A stretch of DNA of 64,000 bases from Lytechinus variegatus (GCF_018143015.1 NC_054748.1:3583580-3647579); one strand, 5' to 3'. Shown: positions 1 through 47,329, counted from the stretch's first letter. The notes: generated by a model not told the origin, from the letters alone. Made by a program: numbers and translations.

Positions 1-295
1 ATAAATGCCTCAAATAATTTTTTGAGTATCATTTACCTGATTCTACCCTTATCAACGTCTTTTCACGTTGTGTACGCTCTACAAATCAACACTATAATGT
101 TTCCATTATTTTCAACATTGTACGAACGTGAACGAGTTTTCAACACCGATATGGTCATCGAATTAAGCTCTGTTTAGGCCTTGTACCTTAAACCCATTCA
201 AAACATGCGAGTGAAGTTAATACAACGCGCTGTACAGTTTAAGAAATTAATATAAACATTACACAAAGCAAAGAAATTACAAGAATGCCAACCTA
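1..295. other. non-coding flank
   Basis: AT-rich sequence with no open frame or repeat structure that I can support. It ends at the TA dinucleotide that flanks the first inverted-repeat element. Confidence 0.5.
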
Positions 296-2068
296 CAGCG
301 CGTCCCAAAAAAAACTATACACTTTTGAAATGGCTGCCAAATAAAAAATGTAGCACTTTGGGGGAAAAGACTTAAAGATATGGAAAGCCAATAAAGTCAA
401 CTTTCAAATGACACCAAAAAGTTGGAAAACTATTCATGCTTGAGCGAGCACTGCCCACTAAAACAAAGGGTATGAAAATTAGGGTGGGCTGGAATTAGCC
501 TTCCAATTTCTTTCAGGTTTTTTTTGTTTGGTACTTGCAAAGTTGAGGGTTATTTGGTGAATTAAAGATCAGATGTGATCAATTTGTTGTTTGTGAAAAT
601 TTAATGCGTTATTGAATTGAAATTTAATGCATGAGTGATCATGAATTTCTAATTTTTAGTGCAGCATTTTGTCTTCATCATGTGGATCTGAACAATGTGT
701 TCATGACAGTCAGGAGAAGAGGGGGTAATATGATTTAGGTATGTGAAGTACGTTGATGAGATAAAGGTCAACAGAACATTTAGCACCCCTCCCCCCCCCC
801 CACTTCTCTATTCCTGAGAGACTAAGCTTGGCTAGGCTGGGCAGGAGTTAGCCTTACAGTTTTCTTTTAGAGGTTAGTCCTTTGGAACTTACAAAGCTAA
901 GGGTGTTATGCCATTTAATATGAGTGAGATAAGTTATGGTTTCTGAGGCAAATTTCATGAGTTACTAAATTGATATGTAATGCATGAGTGAACAGGAATT
1001 GTAATTTTAGTGTAGCATATTCATCTTGTGGACCTCAGAAATGCGTTCGTGAGAGTCAGAGTAATGTGATTGTACCTGTTATGCAAGAGGACGAGATATG
1101 CTAAGACTTGATTAAAAGGGCATTCCTCTTCTTTTTGTCCTTTTACAAATAAAAGTCATATGTACCCTCCCCTCTCCACCTTCATTTCCCGCCCCCTCCC
1201 CCTCTGTCTCACTTCCTGGATTGTAGCCTATTTAAAACTGAACTGCCAAGTGACCAGTGGCTAATGGTCTTTTTTTATGATTACCAAGAAATTTAATGAT
1301 GATTAGTGAAATAATTTATTGAAAAAAACCGAATGTTTGATTGATCACATTGCACATTGAATAAGTTGATTTACTGATAAATTGTTGATTAAATGATTGA
1401 TAGGAAAAAGTTGATGCCCCAATTCAGAAATAATCATTAAATCAACATTCTGCTCTGGACTTCACGCGGACATGACAATAGCCATCAGTCTCTCAACAGA
1501 AGGGGAGGGCGGGAAAGAGGGAGGGGTGGGGGCTGAATGTTCTGTTGACCCTTATTCCATCAACCTACTTCTCCCATTTAAGTCCTATCTCACCCCCTAT
1601 TCACCCGACTCCCATAAACACATTGCTGAGATCCACATGATAAAGTTGAAATGCTGCCCAAAAAGAGATCCAAATGATAAAGTTGAAATGCTGCCAAAAA
1701 AGTGCAATTTGTGTTCACTCATGCATTAAATTTCCAATTTAATAATTTATAAAATTTGCATAAGCAACCAGAACTGGTCATGGTTGATCATTAATTTATC
1801 ACAACGCCCTTAACTTTGCAAGTTCGAAAGGATTTGCCTCTCAAAAAACTGCATAAATTGGAAGGCTAATTCCAGCCCACCCTAATTTTCATACCCTTTG
1901 TTTCAGTGCGCAGTGCTCGCTCAAGCATGAATAGTTTTCCAACTTTTTGGTTTCATTTGAAAGTTGACTTTATCGGCTTTCCATATCTGTAAGTCTTTTT
2001 CCCCAAAGTGCTACATTTCTTATTTGGCAGCCATTTCAAAAGTGTATATTTTTTTTGGGGACGCACTG
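296..2068. mobile_element. palindromic TIR element 1 (Tc1/mariner-like, non-autonomous)
   Basis: The two ends are inverted copies: CAGCGCGTCCC at the left, GGGACGCACTG at the right, each next to a TA (294-295 and 2069-2070), the target duplication typical of Tc1/mariner elements. Inverted similarity runs inward for several hundred bases, so the element is close to a long palindrome. The left arm contains an imperfect direct duplication (about 480-730 and 830-1060). A motif TTCATGCTTGAGCGA lies about 137 bases from each end. There is no transposase reading frame; the short open frame at 1472-1729 looks incidental. Confidence 0.8.
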
Positions 2069-2266
2069 TAGAGGATAGCAGTTACTAATAAAGGATTAAA
2101 TTATTAAGCCAAAACAATTTAACAAAAGCAAAGCATTACACATTAATTAATACTATGCAAACATTTATTTTGTATATGCGAAATCGCATCAAACTAGCTA
2201 TATACGCTTATATTTCCCCATTGCTTTATAAATAAAGTGTAAATGTTTGATGAACCTACTTGATTC

Positions 2267-2476
2267 TTGGCAGAATGCTATTCTTGTGAAGACCCATATG
2301 GTGATGAGTCGATACAGAACGTCGGCCATGCCACCCATTCGGTGTACGATTATATGGACCATACCAAGCGTGCTGCTCTTCTTGTCCTCTTAAAAAAAGT
2401 AGCATTTACCTCGGCAGCCGACACAGTTCGAAACAAGGGAGCAATTAACACATCGAGCCCGCTTCTAAGAACTTAG
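2267..2476 (+). CDS. possible exon or exon relic of unknown gene
   Basis: An acceptor-like site (cttggcag) precedes an open stretch beginning CYSCEDPYGDES that runs to a stop at 2474-2476. A related sequence occurs at 45239-45441 on the same strand, where it carries a stop, so this is a repeated coding-like piece and not a random frame. In another frame both copies read NAILVKTH / NTILVKIQ, which distantly recalls WSC-domain sulfotransferases, but this is too weak to name a function. There is no ATG context and no donor was found. Confidence 0.25.
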   Translation: MAECYSCEDPYGDESIQNVGHATHSVYDYMDHTKRAALLVLLKKVAFTSAADTVRNKGAINTSSPLLRT

Positions 2477-3167
2477 AGACTTTGAATAACCCTTTTAGAT
2501 GTCAATCACTGGAGCAAATCAGACGGGTATTAATTACAAATAATCATCAAGGTGGTCAACGAAAAAATGCGGAACGTCAAATGCTTTTGCGGGTAGTTAG
2601 CGATAATCCAAATCTCATTTCAATCAAGAAACTACAAAGACGATGCTAGAAAGCCATTCATAGTCAAGGCTCTGGCCGAAATGTTAATATTGTAATGCAA
2701 ATAACAATCAGGGGAGCGTAACTCAAAGATCAGCGATCAATCGCTAAATGAACTGACCAATCAAGATCATTGCTTCACGCGCATTCGGCTCAAAATGCTG
2801 GCCAGTTACCAATCAGAAGCGTTCTTTCATATTTGCTATTCATTGCAAGCTTTACGGAGCCCAGGTCTACTGAAGGTAATGCATGCAAAGCTGAGTTCGA
2901 CTTCAGATCGCTGTAAAGAAATGCTGCAATAACTGTCTTCCTAAGAAGAAAGAATATGTAAAAAAACACTCTCAATATGTTACGTCATGAACCAGATGCG
3001 TTGCTATGTCAGTGTTTGGATTTGCTTTTGTTAGGCATGCGTAAAGTTCCAAAGTTAGGAAATAGAATAGACAGCAGTTGGGTGATAATACGCATACCAC
3101 ATAAATGAACTGATGCAGGCGTCGGAGGCGGCTCGACTTTGTGTATCATTTCGGGTTTTTTTCTTAA
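2477..3167. other. intergenic, no gene seen
   Basis: No reading frame, RNA gene or clear repeat is supported here. The right edge is the TTAA that flanks the next MITE. Confidence 0.5.
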
Positions 3168-3733
3168 AGGGATGATCTGGGCTGAAAGTATTTATAGTTC
3201 AATAAATATAGTAGAATTCACTGAGCAAAATGCCGACAATTTCATCAAAATCGGATAACAAAGTTATTGAATTTTAAACTTAAGCAATATTCTGTGAAAA
3301 CAGTCAACATGAATATTCTATAAGTATGCTGATGATATCACATCCCCACTTGTTATTTTATATTTTATTATATGAAATTAGGTTTATTCAATTTTTTTCC
3401 TTCAAGAAGTAGAAAAATTGGATTGACAAGTGATTAGTGCATTAGATAATTGTTGCTTCAACATATTTCATTATAAGGGAGATATATTATTTACACAAGT
3501 ATGAAAATAATGAAGAAAAAAAATACATTTTATGTAATAACATAAGGGAAAGGAATGTGGGGATGTGACATCATCAGCCTACCAAATGAATATTCATGAC
3601 AAAATATGGCTCAACTTTAAACTTCAATAACTTCATTATTGGTTTTCCGATTTTGATGAAATCTTCTGCATTTTCCTTAGTGAATTCTACCCTATGCATT
3701 AAGATATAAATAATTTCAACCCGGACCATCCCT
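3168..3733. mobile_element. MITE with TTAA-type flanks
   Basis: The ends are inverted copies: AGGGATGATCTGGGCTGAAA at the left and TTTCAACCCGGACCATCCCT at the right. The left flank is TTAA and the right flank CTAA, which suggests a piggyBac-type duplication with one change. Inverted similarity continues inward (ATATCACATCCCC near 3350; GGGGATGTGACATCATC near 3558). It has no coding capacity. A diverged relative of the inner part appears near 42960-43140. Confidence 0.75.
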
Positions 3734-6333
3734 CTAAAAGCCGGACTGACGCCGACACGAACCGATTCCACTGCTGGATGTGGTATAAACTTTGAAAGAA
3801 GCACCAATTCCGCCTTGTAATCTCTGCAGTAATTGGGAAATTGGTATGCGTGTCTCCTCCAGGCGGATTCAACGCGGATTGACCACTGAATTAGAAATAG
3901 CGAGAAATGTAGTCTGCTAACGGACAATAAAACATGTTGACATAAAAGGGCGACTCATGTCGCGTGAAGGCTGAATATGTTCTTCAATGGGAGTGGAGGG
4001 GGTTGGTTGCGGGCGATATCTCTTAGTCTTTATTATTTTTTTTGTTCGGTTCAAAATAATTTAATTTCGACTCGCCGTACGGCCGCCGCACAGTGGGACA
4101 GAATGAGTTGAAAGAGCGCCAAAATAATATTCCTTGTTATATTGTTTACTTTAACAAGTTGATCAAGGGTAATATTGGGCGTAGAATCGACTGAACATAA
4201 GTTAAAGCCAATATATGATGTTACTTTGATACCAAATTTTGATTTGCAACTTAAAACATATCTTTGAAAAGACAAATTACGCCAAACGATGTGCAGTATA
4301 AAAACTTTGTGTTATTTGTTACTTTAAGAGAGTGAATGACGGTTTGTGCTTCTCACATGCCTAAAAGTATGTATGAGATCCTGAAAATAATTTTATGGCA
4401 TCAAAATTATCATTAGATTTGGGGAAATTCTTAAAAATCTAAAAAAATATATATATTAACCGTGCGTTATCACGCGGTGTATTCTTGGGTAAAACGCGGA
4501 GTTATAACACCACGAAGGTTTTACGACGACGGGGAGGGTTTTTTTGCTGAAATTATTCTACAAGTAATCTTTATCTCTGGAAGAGGGGTGGGTATCCCTT
4601 ATATGCGTTATAAACCTTTATTTTGTTTTTATTTACCCGGAAGTCATGTAATTTTCATGGAAGGGAAGATGAATCGTCCTCGCCGTGCAGAAATGAACGG
4701 CAGTGTACACCCCATGCGGTGCACTGCGATGAATGCGCGGTAAAAAAGGTGATCGCTTTTTAACAGGTTTTGGGGGTATTGTATCAAGTAAAATCGGCTC
4801 TAACATGAAAACCGGCAAAAACGGGCAGCTAAATATGGTATCAACTTATAGCTTAGACATCTGGCAAATGTTGATGATAGAATAAACGGAAATCTAAACG
4901 TTTCTAATGTAAATGTAAAAATATGGAATATCAGCCTATTTCGAGGAATAATTATCCTATAAACCTCATGAAATGTGTCTTTTTATCTACATGTACTTTG
5001 AACCCTTTCACACGAAAAAGAACTATATACAAATTATGTGGGTGCCATTTCAGCTTTCTACATGAAAAAATCATGTGAAATGGCTTGTTTTCCGAGTAAG
5101 TTGTCATATACGCGGCATTTCGCAAAATGTCACATTTTACAATTTTAGGTAGGAAATTAACAGCCTTTGTGCAGATTCCTGAAAGACATATTTTTATGAA
5201 GTATTCTTCAAAGTGTTGTCTTTCATCTGGGCATGACAAAGACAATCTCATGCCCAAAATGACTTTTGGCGCACTTTTGTTTCGCCCCCGGCCGTCTGTG
5301 CGCCATAGAGCAAATGTGACTGAGGTATTGCGGATACGCCCCAATTGTTTCACCGGTCATTTTATCGGTACCAATAGCTTCCCTTCGTGACTAAAGGTGA
5401 TTTCGTTTGGTCCTTTTGTGAAAAGGTGGGCGGAAACTTACAAAGATCTGACAGAGGAAAGTCTGAATAAAAAATGATGTGTGACAATCAAAGTGGTGCC
5501 ACGTCCAGGAGAGAATGTGAAATTCTCTTAGCATTGTATAGAACTGTAGAAAGTAAATTGCTATCCTATTTGAGGGGAAATGTTGAATTGTATGGGAGTT
5601 ATTCCATCGATAGTGCATAGCTCATTATCTTTTTAAAGATAACACCATCAATCAAACATTTGATCATGTAATCATTAAAACAATTTACCACTACACAGTC
5701 AAATAACACAGTCGATTGTTAAAATGAATCACATTATCATTAAAATTTAGAAGGAAAATTAGGGAAACGTGCCAGTAATAGGTGAGTTAAAACGTTTGTT
5801 TTATTAAACGAAATTGTCCGAAATCGAATCCCGGAAAAAAAAACGATGATATATCATTCTTAATAGAGCCTCATTAAAATATATTAAGATACGTTTATTT
5901 CGGTTGGTACATGTATATCAGTTATCTATCTATCAAGAAACTCAGTACATCAATACTAATACTGATACTAATAATAATAATGGACGATTCCATGTTAGGA
6001 AAATCAGCCATTTTCACAACATTCATCAACCTGCTGTCCAAGAACTTCGAGTTGCTTTGTGGTAATATAAAAGTACTACTTGGCATACATGCAATAAACT
6101 GACAACCAACAAAAAAAATGTCGTCCATAGGTGAATAAGAGCTTAAAATGTTCTGCGTCCCGTACGACACACAACATTTTCCCCTATAATTTACCCATAA
6201 TCAATTTTCTGTGTTGGTTACTAATTTTTCACATGGCTACCCCCTCTAGTTTTATCGCTGACAAAAAAATATTTCGATCTTACAAGGCGAGAGTCAGAAC
6301 CGCTATACCACGGGCGAAGAATGTGGTAGACCG
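3734..6333. other. intergenic, no gene seen
   Basis: Several short open frames on both strands have no recognisable motif, start context or splice sites. A possible weak inverted pair (GTGCGTTATCACGCGG near 4462 and GATGAATGCGCGGT near 4729) hints at another decayed element. Nothing else can be supported. Confidence 0.45.
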
Positions 6334-6492
6334 GGGGAGCGTTGACTGAAAGGACTTGTCGGACGTTTCATCCGACAAGTCCCATTTTATCCGCCAGTTA
6401 CCATAGGAACAGTGCCTCTCAGCCAATCAAAATCATGGAAAGATGTCAGATCTGACGACTTGTCGGATGAAAATATTGATGAAACGCTCCCC
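6334..6492. mobile_element. short MITE, family of GGGGAGCG ends, copy 1
   Basis: The element starts GGGGAGCGTT and ends AACGCTCCCC, with inner inverted pieces built on GACTTGTCGGA. A second copy of the same family lies at 33024-33156. It is non-coding. Confidence 0.75.
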
Positions 6493-6824
6493 AGGACGTA
6501 ATGAATTACAACAGTCCGCTTGCGATGTGACAACGACATGCATGGCATGGGTGAATTTTGCAGCATTTTCCTGGCTTAGCTCCATGCTATGCAACTTCCT
6601 TACTAGAACAATTTGGTCGATTAAAAAAGCCTTCAATAAACACGTTGTTATTGATGTCGATCTTTTGATAAAAAAATAACGAACACAAAGAGCTAGATGA
6701 TATCATTAATATAGCTTTTTGGACTGTGTATAAATCAATTTTGCTACGTAATTACAGGAAAGTAGACAATAGACCATCAAATCTAACGTTTTTATTTAAA
6801 TCAGAATTGCGTAGTCGACTATAA

Positions 6825-8140
6825 ATGAACAGAAACTGTACTGGTAAATCTCTGTATCGTCTTCCGAATGTATTATTAAAAACCAAAGTGATGCACATTG
6901 CTCGGAAGAGGAAACATGATGAATATCCAGACTACACTCTCAATGATGTTCCATTGGCAGAGACATCCTCTTACAAGTATCTTGGGGTAACCATATCATC
7001 AGATCTCCGATGGAATCTACACGTTGATTCAATCGTATCTCGTGCCAATCGACTTCTTGGTTTTATTCGCACCATTGCACGTGGGGCCTCGACCCAAGCA
7101 ATATTTTGCTTGTATCGATCGTTGGTACTCCCGATTTTGGAGTATGGAATTCCCGCCTGGCATCCGCATACTGCTGCCCAGGAACACAAACTCGAACGGA
7201 TACAGCGAACTGCTACAAGAGTTGCGCTTCATCAACGGAGATGTGAGATGCCGTACGAGGAACGTCTCTCTCGTCTACATTGGACATCTCTACGTTCCCG
7301 AAGGGACTATGCTCTATGTGCTTATGTCATGAAGCGTTTGTCTGGAACGATCAGATGTGAATCACTGTCAGAAAATCTGAAAGTCAACAGTAGGCACCGT
7401 GACCACCTCACGTTTGTTCATCTCCCATCAAGAACCCAGGTCTTATTCATGTCCCCTACCCGTAGATTCCCAAGAATTTGGAATAATTTACCACACTCAA
7501 TAAGGGATGCAGCTGTCCTTGTCTCACTACCCTCTTTTCTTAATCAGCTAAAATCTCAATTTGAATAAATATGCACAGACATCTGACAAAACCATGTTTA
7601 AAACATAACTTATGCTGATTCATAATTTTATTCATTCATTTTGTATGATATATAATTTGAATTAGATTGAATATAAACATTTCCTCATTTTGGTTTTGCA
7701 TATCACATACTTTAAACTTGCCGTTTGACTCGCATTGGATTCTTTTCCCTCAAACTCAACTTTCATATAATACCGGTTCAATTATCCGGTATTTATTTTC
7801 ACCTGCTATATTACTGACATATACATCAGTGACATATGGATGGATATTCATGATTATTTTGCAGATCATTGACAATGAACATAGAACTTGCTATTTATCT
7901 ATTTTTTCTATTGAATTATATTTTTGTACATAATATGTATATGTTTGTAAGAGACATCCCTCGCTGCCTTACCTGGAGTTGGAAGAAATGACTTGCGGGT
8001 TACAGGAATTTCATATTTCCTTTTTTCTTCCAGGCAACTCCAGGACTGCAGCGGCGGAGTCCTTTTTAAAATTTTGTCATACTTTGTAATGTCATCTTTC
8101 GATGGTCTTTGTCTGAAATGCCGAATATATAATAATAATT
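6825..8140 (+). mobile_element. 5'-truncated non-LTR retrotransposon (LINE), CR1/L2-like
   Basis: A 247-residue open frame (6825-7568) is the C-terminal part of a LINE reverse-transcriptase protein. It contains the post-palm segment YKYLGVTISSDLRWNLHV, the thumb-type segment ILEYGIPAWHP and the terminal segment RIWNNLPHSIRDA. The catalytic palm and endonuclease are absent, so the copy is truncated at its 5' end near 6825. The frame itself is unbroken. An AT-rich 3' region follows, including a strong hairpin (7962-8053), and the copy seems to end in an AATATATAATAATAATT tail near 8140. The family is judged only from general resemblance to CR1/L2 proteins. Confidence 0.8.
7962..8053 (+). repeat. 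hairpin in the LINE 3' region
   Basis: CGCTGC, ACCTGGAGTT and GGAAGAAA are answered in reverse order by TTTCTTCC, AACTCCAGG and GCAGCG about 50 bases later. This would give a long stem in a transcript of the LINE. Structured 3' ends are known to be recognised by some LINE reverse transcriptases; a role here is inference. Confidence 0.6.
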
Positions 8141-8720
8141 ATGTTTAATGTATATTGATGTAAATGTGAAATGTATATACAGATGATTATATAAATGCTA
8201 TTGAAAGAAAAAAGGCACACGATCTTAATATACATGAATAATACATGAAACATAATAATCGTAATTATTACCAGGTGATAATACAAAAAGGTTAAGTTTG
8301 TACACATATTTGCGAATTGTAATTCTCAGATATATCGTTTTAGACGATAATACTTTGTTATATATTTTTTTTAGATATAGGTTGACGATACAATACCAGT
8401 TCATTTAACTGCTATGCTTCAAGCGTATATTTAATACATAGTTTGCCTCAACATGTACATTTTTTTTCTATATTGTATTTATGTCTTTCTCCAGTCAAGA
8501 AGATTGTCACAAGGTAATGCGATTTATGTCATATTATGATTATGTGGCACGCATTGAAAATTTGTTTTGCATATAATTCTAATAAATGCAGAAAATCCTG
8601 CAAAAGAAAATAAGATTCAAGGCGGTTTTTAATTCCTCGCACCAATGTATTTGACATCAGTTTTAAAATGACTCAGCTGGGATTGGTTCGGTTTGGGAAA
8701 AGAAATCAGCTATTACAAAA
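8141..8720. other. region 3' of gene A, AT-rich
   Basis: This is the presumed 3' untranslated and downstream region of gene A (minus strand). I see no convincing polyadenylation signal for that strand and no other gene. Confidence 0.45.
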
Positions 8721-42741
<34,021 letters not shown>

Positions 42742-43848
42742 CTTGAACATATTTGAGACAACAATTTTATGCATGATTTTTATTACATTTTTTTTACATT
42801 ACAATTTTTATCACATGAAACGATGATTGGTCATTTTGTTTTCCTCCAAGAACTAAATAAATGTATCGACAACTAATTTCATGAATTCATTGTTTATTTC
42901 TACATCTTATTAAATAATAACAACGGAAACATATAATTTACATCTAAAAAATTAAAGTTATAATTTCATGAAATGGCATGATAAAATGTGTGGATGTGCC
43001 ATCATCACACCATCTGCTAAATGTTCATGATTACGTGCATTATAATATTGTCAAAGTGTAAAATTTCGTCAGTCGTTGTCAGATTTAGATGAAATTTTTA
43101 GCATTTTACTCGGTGAATTAAATTTTATTCAATTATAAACAATACTAGACGTATTAATTCGCTCAATAGAATATATTCAAGTACCGTCACTGCAAGAATG
43201 CCGGTTTAAGAAAAAAAAAACAGCCAGATATAAATATATATATATATATATATATGTGCGTGTGTGTGTTTGTTTGTGTGTCCACACTAGGGAGGTGTTA
43301 AAACATCGGTTTTGTGTTAGACTAACATTAATTAGTGCTAAACCAATGCTGGTTCGTTTCTTAAATTGTGTTGTTTCAACACTTCTTTGGTGTTTTCTGA
43401 TATGTAGATACCCGGCTGGTGTTAAATCAACACCGTTGTTTTTGCAGTGCTTAAGCTTTAAATTTATCGATAAAATAGTGATGTCGAGGTGTACATCCTT
43501 AAATGGTAACTCGTCGGTCGAGGTCTTTCCATACCAGCACAAATAAAGCCAGACGCGTCATGAAAATCACACCAGTATCATTATTCTTGTTTGTCATTAT
43601 TATCCCCTGACAATCAATTCAAAAAATCTATGTTTTAAATTGCCCTAAATGGATGGCGATCATCTCGAAACCGTGTTTTGGAGACCAGCCGTGGCCTGGC
43701 TGGATTGTAAAATGACGGTATATATGGAACCAGAATTTAAAATGAATCAACTTTCAAAACTTTGATACAATTCTACATAAGTTATATCTGCTCTACATTT
43801 GCAATAACTTCACTAAATCAAATCGTATTGCATAACGACTCGTTTTAA
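42742..43848. other. gene A upstream region, no exon seen
   Basis: I looked on the minus strand for signal-peptide, CUB, WSC or linker exons like those of gene B and found none. It includes a fragment related to the MITE at 3168 (about 42960-43140), a short AT/TG tract near 43225-43280, and a GGTGTTA-type repeat (43290-43455). Confidence 0.5.
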
Positions 43849-44345
43849 AGGGGAAGTTCACCCTGACAAAAAGTTTATTGTAAAAATAGCAGAAAAAATA
43901 ATAAAAAATATTGCCGAAGGTTTGAGAAAAATTCATCAAATAATTAAAAAGTTATTAGAATTTCAATTATTTGATTTGTGACGTCATATGCGAGCAGCAT
44001 TCCTACATAGCGAATGGTAAAAAATCAATGAAATGTCATTTTCTCAGAAAATTGAAAATGGTTTTCACTTTAACTTTTGTATATCAATAGACAAATCATT
44101 TCACACCCGATCATGAAAAGAAAACAAAATTAAATCATCAGGAACCATACAAAATTTGAAATTCATGCATTTTATATTACATAACACATGGGGCAGCTGC
44201 TCGTTTATGACGTCACAAATCCCAAATTTTGAACTCTAATAACTTTCTTACTCTTTAACAGATTTTCTTCAAACCTTCACCAATATTTTGTACTATGTTT
44301 TCTGCTATTTTTACAACAAAGTTTTCTTTAGGGTGAACTTCCCCT
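43849..44345. mobile_element. MITE with TTAA duplication (piggyBac-like)
   Basis: AGGGGAAGTTCACCCTGAC at the left and GGGTGAACTTCCCCT at the right, with TTAA on both flanks (43845-43848, 44346-44349). The arms extend inward (GTGACGTCATATGCGAGCAG against CTGCTCGTTTATGACGTCAC). It is non-coding. Confidence 0.85.
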
Positions 44346-46089
44346 TTAAGTCTTGCTAGTCTTTTTAGGGTAATTTGAAACATCATTTTTATTCTTCTCT
44401 TATAGCGGGCTTAATTAATTTCTGAGAATGGTGATGATAAATATTCTGTTGCTTTAAATTTCCATTTGCTTATTCCACAATTTGATAACTGCATGGATAC
44501 TGTACGTACAATTTAGACGCAATAACAATTATTTTTAGGATTCGCCGTAGAAATACGTTATGTAGGCGTACGAATAAAATCTGCACAACGGTATTTGTGC
44601 AGTATTTTTTGGTTAAGCATGGCCAGGATTTTTATTACCTAACCAGGGAAATAGTGTAGCCGTGCTATACCTGAAATAAGAAAATGAACGAATCCTGAGA
44701 AGGTAGAGTTGGTGATTCATTAAGTGTATTAATCGGACTCTTTCACCCTCCACTGGCTTGACCCCCCTCCTAAACTAAAACGTTTATTTTTTTACGGTTC
44801 AGAAATAGAACTCCCGTAAAGAAGCAACGCGCAACAAACATGCAATTTAGTTTCTTTCAGAGGGTTAAATGATATTCTTAGCCGCAAACAAAAAAAAATA
44901 AAGGTAATATAACGTAACATTCATTTTCCTTAAGAAATGTTTGCACTATAATTTTAAATAATTTGCTATATTAGGGCAATGTTATATTGCGTCGAGTTTT
45001 GCAGTGTATAGACACAAACGCATAAAATCTTGACCCCATTGGTACTCTCATTGTTTCATTAAACTTGTTAATTACAAACATAATTTCAATGAAGGAAGAT
45101 TTTCAATCAGCTGTTTTTAGGAAACTGTGCTTTCCAGTAGGTTCATTTTTCTTTCATTTCGTATTTCAGATTTTATTTAATATTGCAATAGTTTTTTTTA
45201 TGTTGACAAAGAAACAAATCAATCAAATGACCATACTTGCTGCTTGGCTGAATACTATTCTTGTAAAGATCCAGACGGAGATTAACCGATGCGGAACATT
45301 CACCTTGGCCATGCTGGTTCTCCTGTTTATATTCAATAAACCCGGCCTTTCTACTACGACCTACACAGATACCAAGACTTGACGGAAACTTTAATTGATG
45401 CCTATCCACTCAATGACTGCCATCGAATACCATATGTACAGGTATGTTCAGAGTAGTCATCGAACGTAAGCGGATCATGGTACTGGTAGTTGCATTTATT
45501 ACGGATGTTCAAGTTCACGGAAGAGGCGGTTAATATGACCCATTTTTTTTTTAATAAATGTTCTTAAAGCTCAATCCATATATATGTGTTGTGTGTGTGT
45601 GTATGTGTGTACATATATATTAAACGAGAGAGGCATGAATATTTGTGCCAATTGCTCCGATCATGGTTTGTAATATAAGTGTGAAGAGTATAATCGAGGA
45701 AGAAGGAAATATACACTATGTTGTAAAGCTTTTGGCTCAGGCCTACTTCAGTTTTAATTTGCTAACCAATAGTAGAACGAACATAACGTAAACAATAGTA
45801 AATTTAAGCACAACAAAAACAAAAATGCTAAATTTTATGGTAATTACACGGAATACCAAAGGATCATATCCAGCAGAAATGAAAAGTAAAGTAAGAAAGG
45901 CAAATTCTTCTGTAGTATCGTTTTGTTGTCTATGGTGGATGTGTTTACTCAGTAAAATGTATTAACAGCGAGCAAAGAGGGCTTACAAAAAATAAAGTAA
46001 TATGAATACATTTCAACAGACCTGATAAACATTACAGGGTAGAAAACAATTGCTTAACGTAGGCTATATATGATATATGAATGAATAAT
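44346..46089. other. intergenic region between genes A and B, part 1
   Basis: No complete gene is seen. It contains the coding-like relic at 45239-45441 and a small TG tract near 45590. Confidence 0.5.
45239..45441 (+). pseudogene. relic related to the piece at 2267
   Basis: TGCTTGGCTGAATACTATTC and following bases align with 2255-2360 (AEYYSCKDPDGD against AECYSCEDPYGD), but the frame meets a stop soon after. A later open stretch (DLHRYQDLTETLIDAYPL then NDCHRIPYVQ) ends at a donor-like CAGgtatg. The function is unknown. Confidence 0.3.
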
Positions 46090-46092
46090 ATA

Positions 46093-46173
<81 letters not shown>

Positions 46174-46185
46174 ATATATATGAGG
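46090..46185 (+). repeat. AT microsatellite
   Basis: Nearly pure TA repeats with a few TG changes. Tyr/Ile peptides across it are artefacts. Confidence 0.92.
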
Positions 46186-46697
46186 GAAAGTGGTAATGCA
46201 TTGTACTTAGTTCCAACTGAGTTTATTTTGAAGTTCAAATTTTCGACGTAAAACAAACGTCACCTTCAGGGATACAATAAAGCTCGCAGTGACAAGAACT
46301 GAAATAGAAAATAAATAAATAATAAATAACTTATTGATAAATGAATTCAAAATAAATTTAAAGAAATAAATTTTTAAAAATACATAAATTTAAAACATTT
46401 TTTTCTATTTCAATAGTAATTGCCAGACCAACCTCGGATAAATAATTCCACCATACTTACTCAAAACTAGATTTGTAAATAAATGACGTCTTACAATTAC
46501 TTCATAATGATATGGTAAATCAATGAATGATATGAAACCCCACACTGAGATTACACTATGAACGCATGTAAGGCTTGAAAATAGCTCAGCATTACACTGT
46601 TGTAAGCACGCGAATCACTCTGTGTTCAGGATGCCAAATCAGTGGGGATAAATGTGGTAAAATCATTATCTGAACTGTCACAGTGTGACAACACTAT

Positions 46698-47119
46698 GGT
46701 CCGAATTCACAAAGGTGGTTTTGAAAACCACGGTTGAGTCCATGGTTTATGCAGATTTCTTGTATAAATTACGCTTAGTTTAGCGCTTATCGGGTGCGTA
46801 TGTAAGAAATGTCCAATGCTAATGCGCGCTTATGTCACAGTGCGCCAAATTGACGCCTGTAACCATGGTTAGATGCGCTATTTTATTCATGAATCCACTG
46901 TTTGAAGAGTGGACTCATGAATAAAAACAGCGGACTCATGAATTTTACCATGATAACAGGCGTCAATTTGGCGCACTCTGACAAAAGCGCGCATCAGCAT
47001 TGGACATTTCTTACATACGCGCCCGATAAGCGCTAAACTAAGCGTAATTTATACAAGAAATCTGCATAAACCATGGACTCAACCGTGGGTTTTCAAAACC
47101 ACCTTTGTGAATTCGGGCC
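46698..47119. mobile_element. near-perfect palindromic MITE
   Basis: It starts GGTCCGAATTCACAAAGG and ends CCTTTGTGAATTCGGGCC. The two arms of about 195 bases match with few differences (CCATGGTTTATGCAGATTTC against GAAATCTGCATAAACCATGG), around a centre near 46910. The high arm identity suggests recent movement or ongoing gene conversion. Confidence 0.9.
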
Positions 47120-47329
47120 AATGAGTGTATACTATGAAGATAGGGTGTACACATATGTAGGTGAATATGTGGTTAAAAAGGGGGACTGAGGTCCCACACT
47201 GTGAACACTATGGACACATGGTTTACACATAGTCCAATGCATAACACACCGTGTTATGTGCGTGACCCTCTGTGTTCGGAATGCCAACTATAAGAATAAT
47301 TATGTGGTTAACTATCACCGTGTTAACAC

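Noticed and set aside
4462-5390. Overlapping frames of 60-133 residues at 4.4-5.4 kb
   Set aside because: No recognisable motif, no splice-consistent structure and coding-like signal on neither strand.
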